This document shows, one piece after another, positions 29,445 through 41,177 of a DNA stretch of 64,000 nucleotides; the stretch's first letter is position 1; the number at the start of each line of letters is the position of its first letter. Where the stretch lies: contig NC_054390.1 of the NCBI RefSeq assembly GCF_001625195.1, positions 4,426,027 through 4,490,026 on the forward strand. The letters run 5' to 3'. This stretch comes from Drechmeria coniospora. Lineage: Eukaryota; Ascomycota; Sordariomycetes; Hypocreales; Ophiocordycipitaceae. The translations under genes were made by a program, and so were the position numbers. Below the pieces are notes generated by a model. It had not been told where the DNA came from. It was given only the letters and a program-made list of their open reading frames with translations, and did no database searches.

Positions 29445-32420
29445 TCAGAACCATCGGCGACCGAGACTCAGCCTCTTGTAGCTCGCCCCCTTCGCATCCC
29501 CGCACTCCCTCTCCGTCGTCGCCGTCTCGCGCGAGTACTTTCCTCGCCACGGCCGAGGGCTCGCCTCCTCCACAAAGTAGTGGTTCGATCCCGAAACGTA
29601 CTGGACCCGCCAAGGCACCACGAGGTCCCTCTTCTGCGGCCCGCCGCCGCAGCTGCCCTTGAGCTGGGCGCTCGGCGGGCTGTTGATGGCGAGCGCGAAG
29701 AAGTTCTGCGGCTCCGTAAAGTCCGTCACCTGATCCTTCTGCAGCACGAGGAACAGCAAGCAGCAGAGGTTGATGAGGAAGAGCAGGAAGAGGACGGGGT
29801 AGAAGACGGCCTGCCAATCGTTGACGTGCCCAGACGTGTACTGCTGCGTGATGACGGAGCTCTGGAAGGGGTCCAGCGCGCCGGGCGCGCCCAGGATATT
29901 CTGCGGCGCCTTGTACTGCCAGTAGTGCCGGAAGGGCGTGTCGATGGAGCCGATGACGAGCATCGAGCTGCCGTAGACGGCCAGCGCCTCGGCCATGGAA
30001 GGCATGTGCCAGCGCAGGCTCGGCTCGGACAGCGCCAGCTGCGTCAGGATCCGCGCGTTGGACGCGTTCTCGTTCGTCGTGCCGCCGTTGAGGTACATCG
30101 AGAGACCCCATTGCTTCGAGAGCCACTGGGTTCAACGAGTCAGCTTCGCCGCGCCGTTCCGTAGCCTTCGATCCCACATGCTCACCTTCCAGTCGGCCGT
30201 CGACGCGCCGGGATATGTTCCGTCCCAGCCTGGATCCTTCTCGACCGACCAATGGTAGGCGTTGCGGTCCTTGGCATCCTCGCACTGCGCTCGCATGCTG
30301 GCGCCGGCCGTGCCCGATATGTCGAAGCGCGTCGAGCACCAGGGCGACACCCACGAACGCATCTCGCAAAGCGTGTAGTTTGGCCTCGTCACGGGGCTCT
30401 TGCCGAGTATGTAGAAGGCTTCGGCGCCCTCCCAGAGCGATACGTTGGTGACCATGTTGTAGTCGGCGGGAGCCTGCCGTCACGGCCTCGGTAAGAAGCC
30501 ACACGGAGCGGGGGTGGGCATCAACCTACCGTCTGAAAGATGGGCGGCCGTCGGCCGTATTCGGGCCCCCACCGAAAGATGCCGTCGACGACGGTGCGGT
30601 TCAGGTACTCGGGCAGGCCGCTCTCGTTGAGCCACCTCGGGACGTCGTTCTCCCACGTCGGATCCACCACCGTCTGACCCATCGTCTCGTTCAAGCGCGC
30701 GTTCGGCCACGTCGAATAGATGAGCGGCGCGAGCTCGTCCGGGCTCATGTTGACGCACATGACGTTGAGCGCAGGAGACACGACGCCGGCTCGGACCGAG
30801 TACTCGCCGACGCCGGCCAGGTCGACGGGCTGGAGGATGCCGTTGATGGGATTCGTCGCGGCCGCGTACACGCCGGGATGGGGCATGGCGAGCGTCACGT
30901 TGTTGACGATGCGGCCGTGCTCGGCGTTCTTGGCCGTCACGTTGCTGTGCTCCGTCTCGATCCAGGTCGACGTCATCGTCGTGTTGTCGTACAGCAGCGC
31001 CGTGCCGTCCGGCCGTTCACTCATCACCTCCGTCCTGCTCGTCCCGTTGTTGCTGATGGCCGTCCAGACGGTCATGAAGGATTGCAGGCTCCGGTACGAC
31101 TGGCCCGAGAACTGGACGTTCATGCAGGATTCTGTCGCGAAGCTGTCCTCGTTCGTCCGGATCAGCGACGGGCAGGTCTGCCTGACGTAGGCGGCGTTTA
31201 GATAGGAGGAGCGTACGAAGCCGCGGAGCTCGCGGTCCTCCCAGTCGCCAAACTTGAGCTTGGGCGCGACCATGGCTTCGGAGGCGGTGGTGTAGAACAT
31301 GGCGACAATCGAGGCCGTCAGCGACAGGGCGCCGAGGACGGTGAGGCCGGCGTAAGGAATCGTTTCGAAGTGGGTGACGAGATAGCCGGGCTGGATGACC
31401 CAGTTGCGCATCGTCATCTCGGCGAGCGTCATGCCGCCCGACTTGCGAGCGAAGGCGCGCCGGGTGAGCACCTGGCCCACGCACGCTATGAAGACGGTAA
31501 CGAACGACAGCTCGATCGTCTTGGCCACGAGGGCCGTGATGAGAGTGGCGGTCGAGGGTGCGAGGCCACCACGAGAGGCAATCTTGTACCCCCAGCGCGG
31601 CTGGACAAACGAGACGATGACCCAGATGGCCGACAGGACGGTCGAGTAGACGGAGAGGGCCAAGATGATGACGAACAGTCTGCTGTTGCGCTTCTTGAGG
31701 ATGTCCTCCTTCGACGAGCAGTACGTGGGAGGCTCCGCTTCGAATCGTCAGTCTCCGAGCCGCAAGCTCCGCTGGCCACGGCAGGATAGGGACGACGGAC
31801 GTACCAAACTTGGTCTTGAATGCGTCCTCGCTGCAGCTATCATAGCCGGCATCGTCCTCGACGTCCGACAAGGCCGCTGGCGTCTCCGAGCCCAACGAAG
31901 GCATAGGCACCTCTTGACCTTGATCAGCCTCCCGCCGAGGCTTTTTTCTTGACGCGAAGAATTTCGCAGGGGTGAAGCCGAAGGTGTGCCGTAGCCGGTC
32001 AAGGAACGGCGACGGCTTACTTCCCGAGAGCAGACCCGTTCGGGGCGACGCGATACCGGAGCTCGCCAGGCCGGGACTGCCAACAGTATATGACAACGGC
32101 CGAGAGGTCTCCTCCTGCGGCGGCGGCGACAGCATCGAGGCTGGCGCCCTTGCGGAGGCGGAGCCAGCGGGAACGCTTGCGAGAACGGGTTTGCGCTTGG
32201 GAATCCCAAGGCCGTGGACCGTCGAGGACCGAGATTGTCCTTTGTCAATGATGCCTGTTTCTTGTCCTATTGCGAATCCTTGGGATGGCACTCGATGGTA
32301 CTCTGCAGTCCTCATGGTGACGGTGTCCTGTGAGGTCGAGTACGATGCCGAGATGACTGAAGAGCCATCATGCTCATCTGACCCGTCAAAACCAGAAATG
32401 GCAGGGGAATGGGATGCCAT
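29445..32420 (-). CDS. DUF3433 multi-pass membrane protein
   Basis: Four exons on the minus strand (32420-31805, 31737-30530, 30473-30186, 30125-29445) encode 930 residues. The introns are 67, 56, 60 and 60-bp class, with donors GTACGT, GTAGGT and GTGAGC and good branch sites (CTGAC, GTGAC, GCTGAC). The N-terminal 200 residues are Ser/Pro-rich and disordered. Then come AEPPTYCSSKEDILKKRN, a first membrane segment (LFVIILALSVYSTVLSAIWV) and more around 265-300 and 340-365, a long extracytosolic part with many N-glycosylation sequons and cysteines, and a last membrane segment (AVFYPVLFLLFLINLCCLLF). This layout matches fungal DUF3433 proteins, whose role is unknown. The short C-terminal tail is cytosolic. 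Joining residues agree across all introns. Confidence 0.8.
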
Positions 32421-34118
32421 GATGAAGCGTACTCTATAGTCAGTTCAATTGCCTTCTGGACTGAAGAACACATTAATGGATCCTGAACATGCGGCGCCAA
32501 AACGAAATGCCAAAAAAATTATCAAAAAATCATAATTGATAGCACCGCCGTACCAGTCTGGCTTGAATGGCCCAGGCCCTTTATAACTGGTGACGTATGG
32601 ACTCGAGCAGGCTGCAGCAGAGGCAGGTTGGACATTGCAAGCCGTGTTGCCTCGAGAGAGGCGCCCGCTGATATAGACGAAGTGGACTGACCAGGGGGGT
32701 TTGAGGAGGGAGGGGGGGGGAGTAAGAAGGTGATGGCGGATGACAGATGAACCTTTGGTTCCTCATCTGTGCCAAATGGAAAGGGATCAGAGGGGCAAGG
32801 CAAGACAACCAACATGCATGAGGAGGGGTTGGTCCTCGTGTGCCGTCGCGCGATTGCGACGCTGCTTGGGAGTGGGGGCCGTGGTAGGTATTTTTGTAAC
32901 TTGCTAGGTCTGCAGTGCAAGGATCTGGGTAGAGCAGCTGTGACTGTACGGAGTATGCATGCTGGAAGGTCAATTGAGACAAAGGTCAGCGCATGCAGTT
33001 TCGTACTATACAGTACGTCCGACCGCATCGCCTCGTCGGTATACCCCCTTCTCTCCTTCTCCTCTCCTTCTCCTCTCCCCCCCCTTCTCAACATCTACCT
33101 GCCAACTTCGTTCATATGACAGGCCGTCTCTTCCACATGAACCGCGCCGAACGCTGGATGCTTGCACGCTCGACGCCAGCATGCACTCTCGTTTCCGTCC
33201 GCGTCTGGTCCATGACTTGGCCGTCATTTCTTCATGCCAGGTAACTTGCCATGCAGCTCGTCCGAGACATTAAGAGGCTATGCCGTGATGCCTCGTGGAT
33301 CGTCCGGAATCGTCATTGGAAGCGTCATTCCGGTTTTAGAATCGGGGCAGGAGCACAAGGCTTGAAATGACGGCTACCTGGCTGGCACAAGCAGGCGGGC
33401 AATACGAAATACCATTCTCAAACCCGCCATCTCTGTCATCAACCGGACCCTTGTGGGTTGCAGGGGACACTGTTCAGCCGTTCAGCCTCTTTCGGTCACT
33501 TCAGCCTTTGCCGCATCGACTCGCACACTCCGTTGCTGATCGGGAGAGGTTTTTGCAGAACTTTCCATTCCTCGGCGCCTTGACATGGCCCTTGATGTAA
33601 GAAGCCGCCTTCAATAATCGTTGATAGCAGGGGTTGCGGTGGTGAAGCAAGGGTGAGCGTGTCGCTCTGACCCACCGATTTTGGCCGTGAGCTGTTAGCA
33701 CAGAAACGCATGTGCACAACGTACGCCACGCCGTCTCTACCAATATACCGTCGCAAGTGGAATTTCAAGACAGATCATTAGCCCGAGAGGTTGCTGCCAT
33801 CCGGGACCCAGGAGCAGAGTGACACATGCGCACGAGTGGCTGTCATGCGTTGTCGCCAAATACTGTCTCGTTGACGCACTGGACGCACTGTTCTTCGAGC
33901 ATAGCAATGGAAGTTGCAAGATCCGGTCAGCGACGTGGAGGAGGGGACAGCGAATTGGCGTCGACGGAGGCGAAATGCAGCCTACGGTGCGATAACTGTT
34001 GCGCTCAAGTCTGGTAATTGCGAAGTAATGTGATTGATGGGAGCGACGGCAATCGTTCGATTCGACCATGAGCGACTCCGAGTGCTGGTCCTAATCGTGG
34101 ACTCGTCGTACTAACCAT
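32421..34118. other. Intergenic region upstream of the DUF3433 gene
   Basis: About 1.7 kb. A G-rich run at 32702-32721 and a pyrimidine-rich run at 33045-33090 are the only marked features. Small frames on both strands lack motifs; no gene is supported. Confidence 0.55.
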
Positions 34119-34991
34119 TCAGACTCTCGCCGCTACCAAGCTCATGTAGATGCCCCATAACAGCCCTACAAAGTTCAGGAAGACGATCCGGCGTTGGACA
34201 GGTATGAAGACGAAGCTGATGAAGGATGCAAGGGGCCATATCTTGTACCCTGAAACCATGATGGGAATCGTTTCCTATCGACCTGGCGTCAGCACATATC
34301 GACCCTAGCTGACTCCAACCCGGCCTCGGGTCCTACATGGGAACAGGCCGATGTTCGGAGGAGGAAAGGGAGCCAGCAGTACCGTTCGAACATTGTCGCA
34401 AATCTGAGAAACCCGCTGGCCCTTCATCATTCCCATGATGACGAGAAAGGCGACGGTGTTGACGATTGCGCCGGCAGTGAAGCAGTCGACGAACCATTTC
34501 ATCATGGTATTACGCATGCTGAACTTGTATGGAGCGACGGCGACGGGGCCCAACGGTTCCGAGCCGTACCCCACTCGAGCGGCCTCCTCCAGGGACCGTA
34601 GCTCGAGTTCATCCTTGTCCTTCTTGTTGCGGGGACCCCGCGTGCTTGGGAGGTAGGCTGGGAATCGTTTCTCGAGGTAAATCTGCCACTGGAAGTTTGG
34701 CGGCGTCGTGATAAGCTGAAGGGCGAGGAAGCGAACGAGCTGACGAAGCTCGAGATTCGGCGCTTGCTGTACAGCGGCACGACAAGATAGTCGCTTGACG
34801 TCAGTCACGGCTACGACAGTACCCAAGCGTGGACGAAGGAAGATGTGGATGGACGGGCGGATGGACTGCCACGGAAACCGATGCTATCGACTGACCTGTG
34901 TCTGGTGCGCCTGGATGAACTGGGCGCAGAGGTTGGAGATCAAGGACAGCCCTGCCGCCTGCAGCGTTGCATCGACCACGGGGGAAGGCAT
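34119..34991 (-). CDS. Mpv17/PMP22 family membrane protein
   Basis: Exons 34991-34896, 34766-34383 and 34274-34119 encode 211 residues. The introns are 129 bp (GTCAGT...TACAG) and 108 bp (GTACTG...GATAG); a nearer CAAG acceptor for intron 1 is possible and would add 11 residues. The N-terminus MPSPVVDATLQAAGLSLISN starts the first membrane helix. Later segments are LVRFLALQLITTPPNFQWQ, WFVDCFTAGAIVNTVAFLVI and the family signature region KIWPLASFISFVFIPVQRR followed by FLNFVGLLWGIYMSL. These proteins sit in peroxisomal or inner mitochondrial membranes and are thought to form channels. The exact subfamily is not clear. Confidence 0.82.
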
Positions 34992-35728
34992 CTTGGTCGA
35001 TTCTACGGTGTCGATTGCTCAGAAGATGTTGTAAGGGAGGATGACATCGAGGACGGGGATGGGAACGGGGATGGGGATGGACGGTAATAAACAGGAGCCA
35101 TCGAATGACGCGTTGCAGACCTGCAGACGTGTAGAGAGTTGATGTAAGGGATGGAGAACCCACAGTAATGTTTGGCCTGCAAGGCAAGTTGGTAGAGGTG
35201 CGATGGCTGGCATGTGCAGTCACGTGGCGATGCGATTGAAATGGAACGCATTCCAGTTCCTTGTAACTTTTATCTTATGGGCAGGTAGGTGGTTGTCATG
35301 ATGCCTTCCCACACCCGGATATTTGTGCTTGCTTGCACGTGCCCGGTACCAGTCCTGGCTTCGTTGTTCGGATCGGAATCTGGCATGTATTACAGTCACT
35401 GGCAGACTGAGCCATCGCGTCGTCGTCGGCTGCTGACCAGCGGGCGCTCGCGAATACCAGGAATCTAGTCAACACCAACTGTTCAACGTAATGGCTCCGA
35501 TGCACACGGACCAAAATTGAGGCATCCGCCTTTCCGTTGAATTAGTCCAGCGCAACCTGGGACCGAAGACGCCTGATACGCCAGCATGCCGCTCTCGGCT
35601 ATGTACAATGACAATGCGCAAGGCCTCACTGCCTGTCAGTATTCTGTGCTTCATCGTGCAAGTCACGTCCCCGTTCGCCCGTCGTCATCATCCCATCACC
35701 CGTCGGCCATCCGCAGGCCCGGCACGAC
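34992..35728. other. Intergenic region between Mpv17-like gene and MCM2
   Basis: About 740 bp with no supported gene. A gggatg/gggaac repeat lies at 35054-35083, 60-90 bp upstream of the Mpv17-like start. Confidence 0.6.
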
Positions 35729-38447
35729 CTACTCCCTCGCCGCAGCCGACCGCCTCTGAGAATGGCGCTGTCCCGCAGCCCCCGGCCTCGCCAGCGTGTA
35801 CTTGGCAAACGCCCGCGCCAGTGCCTTCTTGCAGCTGAGCTTTTGGCTGCCGACGAAGCTGTCGACCGTCACGGCGATGGCTCGGTCGATGTCCTGCGCG
35901 GTGCAGTACTCCGACAGTCGCATCCTGCAAAAGGCCTCACTGATGCGGATGATGGCCTCGAGATGGCGCACCTGTACGAGAGGGCGACGGTCAGCGTGAC
36001 GGTCACGGATGAGAAGGGATGATGAAGAAAAAAACGTACGGTGATCGGGTAGGCGCCCGTGGCCAATGACTCCCTCCTCATGTCGGAGAACAGACGGGCG
36101 ACCTTGTCCTCGTCCATGTGGTACAGCTTCGGGTTGCACCGGTCGCGGGCGTAGACGATGTACTTTCGGAGCAGCTCCTGCGGAATCTCGCCCTCCCTTA
36201 TCGACTGGCTCTCGTCCTCGCCCTCATCCTCGTCCAATTCTGTCACGGTCGCCGTCGGCTTCGTCGACGGGTGGCTGCGACCGTGGGAGCCGACGATGAA
36301 GCGCGCCAGACGCTCGTCCTCGGCGGGCTCGACCATGTCGCGGACGACGCAGAGGATGTCGAATCGCGACAGGATAGGCTCTGTAAGCTGCACGTTCGCA
36401 GAGAAGGGAATCGTCGAGTTGTACCGGCCGCCCAGCGGGTTGGCGGCGGCGATGATGCCGCACCGCGCCTGCAGCGTCGTGACGATGCCGGCCTTGGAGA
36501 TGGAGATGGTCTGCTGCTCCATGGCCTCGTGGATCGACGTCCTGTCCTGGTCGTTCATCTTGTCGAACTCGTCGATGAGGCAGGTGCCTCGATCGGCGAG
36601 CACCAGCGCGCCGCCCTCGAGCGTCCACTCGCTCGTCAGCGGATCGCGACGGACGCTAGCCGTCAGACCGACGGCGCTGGCTCCCTGGCCCGTCGCGAAC
36701 ACGGCCCTGTGCGCCGTCTTCTCCACGTACTTGAGCACCTGGGACTTGGCCGTGCCGGGATCGCCGAGGAGGAGGACGTTGATGTCGCCTCGGATGTGGT
36801 GCTGGCCCTTGGTCGTCTTGGCGACGCCGCCGAACAGCGACAGCGCGACGGCCGTCTTGATGTCCGTGTGTCCGTAGATACTCGGCGCCATCGAGTTGAC
36901 GATCCTGTCGACGATGTTGGCGTCGCGCGAGAGCTTCCGAATCTCCTGCTCGTCCTCCTCCGTCATGCGGAAGCCGGCGAGCTGGTCGTGCGACTTGACC
37001 ACGTTGTTGGCCTCGAGGATGGTGGCGAAGACGGGGAAGCCGTTCCGGTTGTTCAGCTGGGCGTCGTAGTTGTTGCGGTAGATACCCGTCACCTCGATTT
37101 CCTCGCCAGGCTTCGCCTTGTCGATGAGGTCCCAGAGCAGAATCACCTCCCGGTGCCTGGGCAGGCGACCGGCAGGGACGGTGCCGGGGGACTCTTGCAG
37201 CGTCAACTTCTGGTAGTTCCGGTACACCGTCTTCTCCGAGTTGAGGGTGAAGGGGCCGCGCGACTGGCAGCTCTGGCAGAAGGTGATTTTCACCTCCACG
37301 TTGGACTCCTGCTGGAAGGGACCGAGGGTGACGCCGCACTTGGAGCAGTCGAACTTGACGTACTTGAGCTGGGGGAAGACGCCGGAGCGGCGGGTGACGA
37401 CGCCGCTCACGCGAACGAGGCAGTTGAGGTGAGATTGACGCAGCTGCCGCAGGGTGTAGTGGACGGGCAGGTCGAAGATGCGAACGTGGATCTCGGCGTG
37501 GATTCGTTCGTAATCGGGATAGTGGAGGAGGACGACGTCCATGGCGACCTCGTCGAAGAGCTTGAGCATCTCCGACGGCGCATTGGCGAGGAAGTAGGCA
37601 AGGATGGCTTTGCTTTCCGACAGATGCTCGTACGAGACCTCGAGCGACTCGGCGTTGACCAAGCCGAGGTTTCGGATCCGGTTGCCGTAGACGGAAAATC
37701 CAGAGGCGTCGGTGTAGGAGGTCAGGAAAGCCTTGAACTCTCGCTTGACGGTCCTCTGCACCGGTGAAAGCGAGACCCATTCCGTGAGGTTCGAGGCCTT
37801 GACATCGCCAAGAGCCTCCAGCGAGAGCTCTTCGTCCATGATGTCGGCATCCATGCCGTCGTCGGGGTCCTCGTCGTAGTGATGACGGCGACGGCGAGGC
37901 TGCGCCATCAGGTCGATATCGCCGTCTTCATCGTCGCCGGGAAGGAATGCGGCGGGCAGCCTCTGCCTCCGGGCGACTTCCATATCTCTCCTGTTGAGCT
38001 GGGCTTCCAGTCTTCGCCTGGCGCCGAGGTCCATGTCGTCGAAGTCGCCGTCATCATCGATATCCTCGCCTTCATACGCATCGCCTTCCCGCTCTCGGTA
38101 ATCGGCCTCGAATCCTTCACGGAAGAGGTCGACTTCATCGTCGGCCATTTCATCGAGCTCATCAATGTCATCCTGGATCTCAGCCTCTTCCTCGATCTCG
38201 TCGTCGTCCTCGACACCGTGATTCATATCGAAAGGCGCTGGCGGAGAGGACGGCATGGGGCTAGAGCCAGGTGCAGAGGATGGGGTCGCATCGTCGGCGG
38301 CGCGCGAACGCTTGCGGCTCGACCGGGGGGCAGTACCCCGGTTGCCAGAAGCCGGGTTATCGTGAAGCGGTGAACTGATTTGGTCGGTCAGTCATTGCCC
38401 GTAGGGAAGCGAAGCGGGGAAACGGCGTGGGAAATTGCATACCTCAT
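35729..38447 (-). CDS. MCM2: MCM2, replicative helicase subunit
   Basis: Exons 38447-38443 (only ATGAG), 38374-36040 and 35971-35729 encode 860 residues, the normal length. The 68-bp first intron runs GTATGC to ATCAG and joins the tiny exon to [11 protein letters not shown]; the second, also 68 bp, runs GTACGT to TACAG. The N-terminus is Ser/Arg- and acid-rich (nuclear localisation, kinase target region). A four-Cys zinc finger (CSKCGVTLG...FCQSCQ) lies near 343-372, Walker [10 protein letters not shown] near 535-545, Walker [10 protein letters not shown] near 598-606 and the arginine finger SRFD near 669. MCM2 is part of the MCM2-7 hexamer that licenses and unwinds origins. All key ATPase motifs are present. 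Confidence 0.96.
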
Positions 38448-38971
38448 TGCCGCTATTCCTTCGGCGTCGACTGTAGAGGGCCAGATGTGAGAAGTTTGTA
38501 CAGGCGGAGGAAGGAAAGGAAAGGAAAGGGACGGAATGACGAGGCTCAAAGCCGAAGCGGATGAGGCAGATTGAATTGAAATGAGAAGGCCAGTCGGACC
38601 AACCGAGAATTGGGTCTCGGTCTCGCGTCCCGACGCGACGACGCGTTAAGTGGCATGACGCTAGACTCTATCGGTTGCGGCGCGTAAAGTGGCTACGCAT
38701 GTGTGCCGACAAAAAGAAACGGGACAGATTTGTATATGTAACAGACGAAGGTTGAGCGGCACTATTCTGTCACTGCCATGCTGACGTGACTGGCGCATCT
38801 ACCCCGTTCGCTCGTTCGTCGACAAAGCCCATCACCAACCGCACGGCGTCAGTTCAAGCGTCGCCTTCAATCAGCATCCTTATCTCATTCTCGCTCCCTA
38901 CGACTGCTGAATCGCCGGAAAAGGGTCTGCCTCACCAAAAGACCTTTTTTATCTTGAACGACTCCAAGATC
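38448..38971. promoter_or_regulatory. Divergent promoter region, MCM2 / UBR7-like
   Basis: The two genes are divergently transcribed from about 520 bp. acgcgt, the core of the MCB/MBF site used by cell-cycle-regulated replication genes, occurs at 38640-38646 (gacgcgttaa), with cgacgcgac repeats just before it. That MBF acts here is an inference. Short ggaaa repeats lie at 38512-38530. Confidence 0.4.
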
Positions 38972-40756
38972 ATGCCATCGGATCATCCAGCCCAAGGAGT
39001 CGAAGGAGAGGCGGCGGCACCAAGACGCAGCAACAGCTTTTCCCAGCAGTCCCAGGCATCAGACGACTCCCAAACTGCCGCAGAGTTCGTCTCGATTCTG
39101 TGTGTGCCAAAATTTACAGAAATCCTGACGTTTATTATCATAGGTTCATCCGTAGCCAGGAGATCCTCGAGGCCGACGCTCGCGAGGCGCTTCCCTACGT
39201 ACGAGTGACCATGATGGACAGGACGAAAAACGCAAAGCTGACTTCGACAGAGCATCGAAAGCTGCACTAAAATTCTGGGTCCTCTGCGACAAAGCGTCTT
39301 CTCCTGCCTCACCTGCAACCCAGCGCCAGCTACAGCGGACGACTCGTGGCGACCGGCCGGTATCTGCTACGCATGCTCTGTCCAGTGTCATGGAGAACAC
39401 AGACTAGTCGAGATCTTCCAAAAGAGAAATTTCACATGCGATTGCGGCACGACCCGTATACCGTCGACGAGCCCGTGCTCTCTGCGCACCAACGAGCAGA
39501 CGAAGACCAAGGGGGGCGTGCACTCGGAGGAGCCCGACGCCAACAACAAGTATAACCAGAATTTCGGCAACCGTTTCTGCGGGTGCGAGTGCGACTATGA
39601 TCCTTTCCAACAAAAGGGAACCATGTTCCAATGCCTAGGGCTGGGGACGGTCGAGACCGGAGGTTGCGGTGAGGATTGGTACCATCCCGGCTGCCTCGTC
39701 GGGATGGGTCCCAAGTGGTACGAAAACATGGAACGTCGCAAGGAGGCGGGCTCCAGTGGGCCGGTTGCTGCCGGCAGCAAAGGCTTGGCGACAATTGCCG
39801 AAGGTAACGAGGAGGGCGACGAGGGGGAAAGTGGCAAGGATGGCGATGTGGCGATGATGGAGTCGGACGACGAGCCGCCGATGCCGCCCGGATTTCCGGA
39901 CGAGGACGAATTTGACGGTTTCCTGTGCTACAAATGTGTGGAGTCGAACGCTTGGATCCAAAAGTACGCGGGCACGTCGGGCTTTTTACCGGCGGTATTC
40001 CTTGCCAAGGTGGCAGAATCAGAAGCGGACATCAAGTCGGAGGATTCGGCGTCGAAGAAGCGCAGAATTGACGATGCCGTCGACGAGTGTACGGAAGCAA
40101 AACGAGCAAGGCGTGAGGACAATACGACGGCCGTCGATGATGGAGTCGCAAGTGTCGGCGCAGCCACGGGTGAGACGGTGGCGACGGAAGCGGCGGCAGC
40201 AGCGACAACAGCAAATGAAGCTGCCGAGGCGGACCAGCCGTCAAAGGACGGGCCGGGCGGTTGCAAGCTGCCCAACCTCGCACCAGCACCGGCGGGTCGG
40301 TTTTCGCTCTTCTTTAAGGAAGACTTCCGCTCGAGGCTCTGCCACTGCTCCGACTGCTTCCGGTCGGTGAACGCGCACGCGCAGCTCCTCGAGGAGGAGG
40401 AAGTGTACGAGCCGCCGATGTCGCAGGGTGACGGCGACTCACAGCATGGGGGCTCGACGCACGGCAGCGGAAGCCTCCTGGAACGCGGCGAGAGCGCGCT
40501 GCGCAACGTCGACCGCGTGCGGGCCATCGAGGGCGTCATGGCCTACAACCACCTCAAGGAGCAGCTCAAGCCCTTCTTCCAGCAGTTCGCCGAGAGCGGG
40601 CAGGCGGTCGGGGCCGAGGACATCAAGGCGTACTTTGCCAAGTTGCGGGGCGACGACAAGGCCATCAAGGAGGCCGGGCAGGCCGCGTCCGAGTCGGCGG
40701 GTGGCAACGACGGCGGCACCGACGGAGACGGTCGACGGGAGCAAAGCGGTTACTGA
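38972..40756 (+). CDS. UBR7-type E3 ubiquitin ligase (UBR box plus PHD-like finger)
   Basis: Exons 38972-39099, 39144-39198 and 39251-40756 encode 562 residues; the introns are 44 bp (GTGTGT...CATAG) and 52 bp (GTACGA...CGACAG), both with CTGAC. The spliced join gives LEADAREALPY-SIESCTKILG, the conserved entry to the UBR box. Box cysteines and histidines follow (FSCLTC, GICYACSVQCHGEH, FTCDCGT), about residues 64-135. A PHD-like zinc region spans roughly 170-345 (RFCGCECDYD, GCGEDWYHPGCL, GFLCYKC), interrupted by an acidic low-complexity insert. A late Cys-rich stretch (RLCHCSDC) and a helical C-terminus complete it. Relatives are human UBR7 and fission yeast mlo2; histone ubiquitylation is reported for UBR7, not proven here. 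Confidence 0.87.
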
Positions 40757-41177
40757 TCGAGGGGGGTGGGCAATCGAGTCAAAATCAGGGGCAAACCTAG
40801 GTCGACTGCATTGTCATGACTCTGTGAGTGAGCGCAGCCCACAGGTGACGTCTCACCTGCCCCTCCCTAGAGCGTAGTTCATGAGCCGACGTCGGATTGA
40901 CCTCGTCGTCTATGCGTGATTGATGAGAGCGACAAAGGGGCTTAGGCAGGTGTCGTCATTTGCATCCATGGCTCAGGCTCATAGGGTGGTTGCCGGTGGC
41001 GATAATAAATACACTACGTGCTACGACGGGTATCTGTCTGCTCCTGCTCGTCCGCTCCATCGGCTCGTCGCGCCAGGGTGGCCGATTTCTTGCCTTCCCT
41101 GTCGGCTAGGCCGGCTCATGGTTCGACGACGGGGCGGCGGGTGCAGGGTGGGAAGCGAAAGAAAAGCGGCCATCGAC
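40757..41177. other. Convergent spacer
   Basis: About 420 bp between the UBR7-like gene and the coiled-coil gene. No supported gene. Confidence 0.6.

Noticed and set aside
36118..37767. 549-codon open frame on the plus strand
   Set aside because: It is antisense to MCM2 and has no domain motif.
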